NCBI GenBank assembly: GCA_019247845.1
Contig: JAFBAL010000063.1
Span: 1-64,000 of the forward strand
DNA from: Alphaproteobacteria bacterium
Lineage (GTDB): Bacteria; Pseudomonadota; Alphaproteobacteria; Micropepsales; Micropepsaceae
DNA: 64,000 nucleotides
Direction: 5' to 3'
How positions within the stretch are numbered: position 1 is the stretch's first letter; each line of letters begins with the position of its first letter. The notes under the pieces are model-generated. The model worked only from the letters and a program-made list of their open reading frames with translations, was not told where the DNA came from and searched no databases. Shown here in pieces: positions 59,853-64,000 of the stretch. Position numbers and translations under genes: made by a program.

Positions 59853-61406
59853 TGAAGCTCTGCGTCATCGTGCCCTCGCAGGACTACCTGAAGCAGGCGG
59901 GCGTGCGCATCCGCTATCAGCGCATCGCCAAGCACCTGGAAGAGCTCGGCACCGAGCTCTCCATCGAGGTGATCGACAATTTCAGCCGCACCACGGCGAT
60001 CGACAAGGACGTCTATCTGCTCAGCAAGTGCAACGACGCCCGCGCCTATGTCGTGGCGCACAGGCTGGCCGCGGCGCGCAAGCTCGTCGGCGTCGACTAT
60101 TTCGACGACTATCTGAGCCAGGTGTCCGACAGCCGCTTCGCGCGCATGCGCGACTGGTTCCGCGCCATGGCGGGCCTCGCCGATTTCGCATTGTGCTCGA
60201 CGGAGCGGATGCGCGAGGTGGTGAGCGCGCTTTCGCCCGGCCTTCCCTGTCACGTCATGAACGATCCCTTCGAGCGCTTCGATCCCGCCGCCATCGCCGG
60301 AGTGCTGGCGCAAAAGCTCGAGCGCGCGCGCCGGCAAGGTGCTCGACGTCGCCTGGTTCGGCGTCGGCGACAACACCCATTTCCGCATCGGGCTGCAGGA
60401 TCTGGTCGACATGGCCGAGACGCTGACCGCGCTCGCGGCCGGGCCGTTCGCCGTGCAGCTCACCATCTCGACCAATGCGCGCGCGCTGGAAGCGGACGCG
60501 CTTGCGATGCTGCGCCGCCTGCCCGTCCCCTTCACCGTCCGCGAATGGAGCGAGGACGGCGAGCGCGCGCTGCTGGCCGGGAGCCTCGCCTGCTTCCTTC
60601 CCGTCAGCGCGCAGCCCTTCAGCATCGCCAAGTCGCTGAACCGCTGCGTCACCGCGCTCGCCGGCGGCACGCAGGTGCTGAGCGCAGGCTTCCCGCTCTA
60701 CCATCCCTTCGCCGAGTTCATCTATGACGACCCGGCGGCGCTTCTCGCCGATATCGCGCGCGGCGAGTTGCGGCTGCGTCCCGACACGGCCGAGGCGCTG
60801 GCCGAGCGCTTCGACCACATCGCCTCGCCCATCGGCGAATCCACCAAGCTCGCCCAGTTCCTTCTCGGCCGCCTGATCGAAAAGCGCGCACGTTCGCGCA
60901 TCGCATCCGTGACGCCGTCGCTCGCCATCGTGCACGGCAGGCGCACGCCGGTCTGGTCGCACAAGATCGCGCAGCGCATGGGCCACCTCTCCATCGGCAC
61001 GCCGGTGAGCCCGCCGGAGCTGAACTACGACGTCGAGTTCCGCCTGGTGCCCGGCACCGGCGAGGTCGAGGCGGTGATGACCGAGAAGGCCTGGCCCCTG
61101 CTGCGCCAGGATTGCCAGGCCGCGCTCGAGCCCGCCAAGGCGCGGTCGGGCCGGCCCGCCAAGCTGCTGCGCCTCTCCGGCGACGGAAGCCTTCGGGGCA
61201 TCGCAGACAAGCCGTTCCCGTCGAAAGACGCCAAGCTGCGCACGCTTGCCTCTTACGGCGCGGTGATGGACGGCATGGTGGCGCGCACGCGGCACCTGTT
61301 CCCGGGCATCACCGCCTATGTCTCGGAATTCGACGACGCGCTGATCGCGGCCAGAGGCGAAGGAGCAGGCGAAGGATCGGGCGAAGAACGGAGCGAAGCG
61401 CCGTGA
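59852..61406 (+). pseudogene. Glycosyltransferase-like gene split by a frameshift
   Basis: The first part (MKLCVIVPSQDYLKQAGVRI...ERFDPAAIAGVLAQKLERAR) reads in one frame to about 60336. The second (GKVLDVAWFGVGDNTHFRIG onward to EERSEAP) continues in another. The break is at GAGCGCGCGCGCCGG, and adding one GC dinucleotide would restore a continuous protein. The joined protein would have about 518 residues, with GT4-like features (VRIRYQRIAKHLEELG, LFPGITAY). It could be a true mutation, phase variation in a GC repeat or a sequencing/assembly error. Neighbours on both sides are intact and coupled. Confidence 0.75.
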
Positions 61407-62554
61407 CGCCGCGCGCGCAGGTCGTGTTCCTGGTCAACCTGCTCCAGGACGTCAACATCATAAGGCCACTGCTCCATCTGATCGCGGCCGAGCTCGACGT
61501 GCCGCAGGTGCTCGCCGTCACCGACAAGTTCATCGAGCGCGACAAGAACGGCATCTGGGGCGCGGAGCTGCGCGAGATCTCGCAAGCCACGGGCGCCGCG
61601 ATCAGCGTCTACGATTCCGCCTGGACGGCGTATCAGCTGCTGCAGGACCGTTGCGGCGTCATCGTCGCGGCGAGCGAGTCCAACCTTGGCGCGCATCTGC
61701 ACACCCACGACGTCTTCCGAGCCGCGCCCGCGTCCTATCTCAAGCTCACCTTGCAGCACGGCTACGAATGCGTGGGCTTCCTGCAGAACCGCGAGCACGT
61801 GCTGGCGCACGGCCACAACGTCTCGTTCGCGGCCGACGTGATCTGCGGCTGGAGCGAGCCGTCGATGCTGACCTCGGTCGTGGCGACGGAGCGCGCCAAG
61901 CTCTGCGTCACCGGACCGTCGACGCTGATCGAGATCGACGGCGGGCCCGCGCCGGCGCGCACCACCACCGCGGCGGGGCTCGTCTGCGAGAACCTTCATT
62001 CGGTGCGGCTCAACGTCGGCAGCGACACCAAGTCGTCCTTCCTGGGCTCGTTCGGCGAGTTCTGCCGCCATCTCGAGCAGCGCGGCGAGAGCGTGGTGAT
62101 GAAGCCGCATCCCGGCGGCCAATACGTCGTGAAGAACCGCGTCGAGCTTCCGCCCAATGTCGAGCTCAACAACAACCCGATCTACAAGATCGATCTCGGC
62201 GGCTTCGGCTACGGCATCTCGGCGCCGTCCTCGATCGTCATCGACCTCGCCATCGCCGGCGTTCCCGTCGCGGTATGGCGCGACCAGGACGGACGCATGG
62301 ACACGAGCAACTTCTCCGGCCTCGCCTTCATCCAGGAGACGCGCGACTGGATCGCCTTCAAGCGCGACACCGACCTGCGCCGCGCGGCGATCCTCGAGCG
62401 CCAGCGCGCCTTCCTCCAGTCCACACGGTTGCTGATCGAACCGAAGGAGATCCGCCGCCGCTTCCTGTCGCTGATCGGCAACGGGCTTTCGGCCATGGCA
62501 AATGCGAGGCGGTCGCGGCGTCCGTTAACGCAAGCCCATTCGCAGATTGCGTGA
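61403..62554 (+). CDS. Glycan-assembly protein, CDP-glycerol/Kdo-transferase-like
   Basis: A 383-residue protein. It has SNLGAHLHTHDVFRAAP, LTLQHGYECVGFLQNREH, VMKPHPGGQYV and YGISAPSSIVIDLAIAGVPVAVW, an order like glycerophosphotransferase or capsule Kdo-transferase-like GT-B enzymes. The GTG at 61403 overlaps the preceding stop (GTGA). The exact reaction is uncertain. Confidence 0.65.
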   Translation: MTPRAQVVFLVNLLQDVNIIRPLLHLIAAELDVPQVLAVTDKFIERDKNGIWGAELREISQATGAAISVYDSAWTAYQLLQDRCGVIVAASESNLGAHLHTHDVFRAAPASYLKLTLQHGYECVGFLQNREHVLAHGHNVSFAADVICGWSEPSMLTSVVATERAKLCVTGPSTLIEIDGGPAPARTTTAAGLVCENLHSVRLNVGSDTKSSFLGSFGEFCRHLEQRGESVVMKPHPGGQYVVKNRVELPPNVELNNNPIYKIDLGGFGYGISAPSSIVIDLAIAGVPVAVWRDQDGRMDTSNFSGLAFIQETRDWIAFKRDTDLRRAAILERQRAFLQSTRLLIEPKEIRRRFLSLIGNGLSAMANARRSRRPLTQAHSQIA

Positions 62555-62596
62555 CGCCCGCAACCCGTCTATGCAAAAGAAAAAAGCGGACGGGGC

Positions 62597-63295
62597 ATGT
62601 CGCAGCAACCTAAAGTCTATGTCGGATACGACAGCCGCGAGGACGTCGCCTGGCAGGTCTGCCGCCACTCGCTGCTGCGCCATGCGAGCCGCGACATCGG
62701 CGTCTTCCCGCTGCGCCAGACCATGCTGCGCGAGCTCGGCCTCTATACCCGCGCGGTCGAGACGGGCGCCTCCACCGAGTTCACCTTGACGCGGTTCCTG
62801 ACCCCCTATCTCGCGGCGCATGAAGGCTGGTCGGTGTTCGTGGATTGCGATTTCCTGTTCACCGCCGACATCTTCGCGCTGCTCGACACGCTCGACGCCA
62901 CGAAAGCGATCCACGTCGTCAAGCACGACTACACGCCGCGGCAATCGATCAAGATGGACGGCAAGGCCCAAGCCGTCTATCCGCGCAAGAACTGGTCGTC
63001 CTTCATCGTGTTCAACGGCGCGCATGACAGGGTCAAGGCGCTGACGCCGGAGCTGGTGAACTCGGCGCCGCCCGCCTTCCTGCACCGTTTCTCCTGGGTG
63101 CCCGACGACGAGGCGATCGGCGCGGTGCCGCTGGAATGGAACTTCCTGGTCGGCGAATACGACAAGACCCCAAGGCCGCCCGCGGCGATCCACTACACAA
63201 ACGGCGGGCCGTGGTTCGACAACTGCCGCGACGTCGACTATGCCGATCTCTGGAACGCGGAGCACGACCTCGTGCTGGCCGGGCGGCGCGCCTGA
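62597..63295 (+). CDS. GT8-like glycosyltransferase
   Basis: A 232-residue protein with KVYVGYDSREDVAWQVCRHS at the N-terminus, SVFVDCDFLFTADIF with a DxD motif (DCD) and WNFLVGEYDK plus IHYTNGGPWFDN near the end, as in small GT8/nucleotide-diphospho-sugar transferases. It is the last gene of the glycan locus, 42 bases after the previous stop. Confidence 0.8.
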   Translation: MSQQPKVYVGYDSREDVAWQVCRHSLLRHASRDIGVFPLRQTMLRELGLYTRAVETGASTEFTLTRFLTPYLAAHEGWSVFVDCDFLFTADIFALLDTLDATKAIHVVKHDYTPRQSIKMDGKAQAVYPRKNWSSFIVFNGAHDRVKALTPELVNSAPPAFLHRFSWVPDDEAIGAVPLEWNFLVGEYDKTPRPPAAIHYTNGGPWFDNCRDVDYADLWNAEHDLVLAGRRA

Positions 63296-63352
63296 ACAAA
63301 GCTTCATCGCGCGGACGGAGCGCCGCCATCCGGCGCACGGCACACTGCGCGC

Positions 63353-63778
63353 ATGAATTTCAACCTCCGCCGCCGGCCCAGCTCCGTCCGTCTCGTCGCC
63401 GCGAGCCTGGCCGGCAGCGTCGTGGGCATCGTCGTGCTCATCGCGACGCTCGCGGCCGATTGGGATCGTGTCGCGACGATGGTGCCGCCCGACCAGGGCC
63501 TCGGCGTCACGCTCGCAAGGATCGCGCTCACCGTGCTTCTGGGCGGCACGCTTCCCACCGTGCTGATAGGAGCCGTGCTGACGGCGCTCAAGCGGGCCAA
63601 TGCCGTCACGCTGGTGCTCACCCCGGCCATCCTGTTCCTGCTCATCCTGGCGCGGATCGGCGACGCCGGCCTGGCCTATGCCGTGCTTCCCGCCATGATC
63701 GCGGGAGCGGCGGCGATGCTGTGGCTTCTCGCAACTGCGAAGCCGGCACCCGAGCCGGTCCATCTCGTCTTCGAGTGA
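63353..63778 (+). CDS. Small integral membrane protein, unknown function
   Basis: A 141-residue protein with four hydrophobic helices (about residues 15-35, 52-75, 83-98 and 107-125) and short basic N-terminus (NFNLRRRPSSVR). I do not recognise the family. It lies between the glycan locus and fhs and may be monocistronic. Confidence 0.7.
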   Translation: MNFNLRRRPSSVRLVAASLAGSVVGIVVLIATLAADWDRVATMVPPDQGLGVTLARIALTVLLGGTLPTVLIGAVLTALKRANAVTLVLTPAILFLLILARIGDAGLAYAVLPAMIAGAAAMLWLLATAKPAPEPVHLVFE

Positions 63779-63853
63779 CTGGCTGCGCAATCCGGCGTAG
63801 AGTCCGCGCCGTCACGTCAACCCGCATTCCTCCCCGACCTGAGAGAACCAGTC

Positions 63854-64000
63854 ATGAGCGACCTCGAAATCGCCCGCGCGGCGAAGCTTGAGCGTATCGA
63901 AGACGTGGGCGCGCGCATCGGGCTGCCGCCCGAGGCGCTCTATCGCTACGGTCCCTACAAGGCCAAGGTCTCGCTCGATCACATCCGCAAGCTGGGCGCC
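63854..64000 (+). CDS. fhs: Formate-tetrahydrofolate ligase (5' end only)
   Basis: The last 49 codons of the window read MSDLEIARAAKLERIEDVGA and continue with YRYGPYKAKVSLDHI, the conserved start of Fhs (SDIEIAQ-type and YGxYKAK). Fhs makes 10-formyltetrahydrofolate from formate and ATP. It is not in the ORF track because it runs off the right edge. Confidence 0.88.
   Translation, partial: MSDLEIARAAKLERIEDVGARIGLPPEALYRYGPYKAKVSLDHIRKLGA

Noticed and set aside
1-64000. Mobile elements, CRISPR arrays, rRNA and tRNA genes
   Set aside because: I looked for transposase or integrase motifs, spaced repeats and RNA gene signatures and saw none.

Overview
The window is GC-rich, densely coding DNA, most likely from an alphaproteobacterium. 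The hisS-hisZ-hisG order, the codon use, many ATGA/GTGA/TTGA stop-start overlaps and the family content fit this; I cannot name a genus. No rRNA, tRNA, CRISPR array, integrase or transposase was seen. Most ORF-track lines are antisense or frame shadows of real genes.

Layout. 1-3512: histidine genes hisS, hisZ and hisG (minus), with hisG cut by the left edge. 3767-13831: a mixed housekeeping stretch with a quinohaemoprotein alcohol dehydrogenase, a RecQ-family helicase, a WYL regulator with its divergent target, an EamA transporter, an alpha/beta hydrolase, an SPFH protein and a PAS histidine kinase. 13828-24930: the most unusual part. 25016-32318: an exported amidohydrolase, a D-cysteine desulfhydrase-like enzyme, an Asp/Glu racemase, an exported acetamidase/formamidase, a dicarboxylate/amino-acid symporter and a duplicated-domain exported protein. 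32616-37687: an RTX-like protein, then a TelA / VWA-lipoprotein / XpaC / solute-binding protein operon. 37900-40269: a small exported protein, a YtrA-type GntR regulator and an ABC exporter. 40266-63295: a surface-polysaccharide locus with dTDP-rhamnose synthesis (rfbC, rfbB, rfbD, rfbA), glycosyltransferases, sulfotransferase-like proteins, an oxygenase-like protein, SGNH and GSCFA esterase-like proteins, an NDP-sugar epimerase and an AMP-ligase/ACP/AlgX-like trio. The window ends in the start of fhs.

The candidate new system lies at 13828-24930. On the minus strand a [NiFe]-hydrogenase large-subunit-like protein is followed by two short paralogous peptide genes that are absent from the ORF track, and then a YcaO gene. 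Both peptides carry AAAHCSKP. The large-subunit-like protein has Ser where the first Cys of the N-terminal CxxC pair should be. It also lacks the His that normally follows the C-terminal CxxC and marks the protease cleavage site. Divergently, hypF, hypC, a SIS isomerase gene, hypD, hypE, an FmdE-like gene, a phosphoribosyltransferase-like gene and a VanX-type peptidase-like gene form one tight operon. There is no hydrogenase small subunit, hypA, hypB or maturation protease in the window. My inference is that HypCDEF build an Fe(CN)2CO unit for a hydrogenase-derived protein that carries little or no nickel and works with YcaO on the two peptides. This is a candidate RiPP-like pathway, not an H2-uptake hydrogenase.

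Limits: all domain calls come from reading motifs by eye. No database search, structure prediction or alignment was run.
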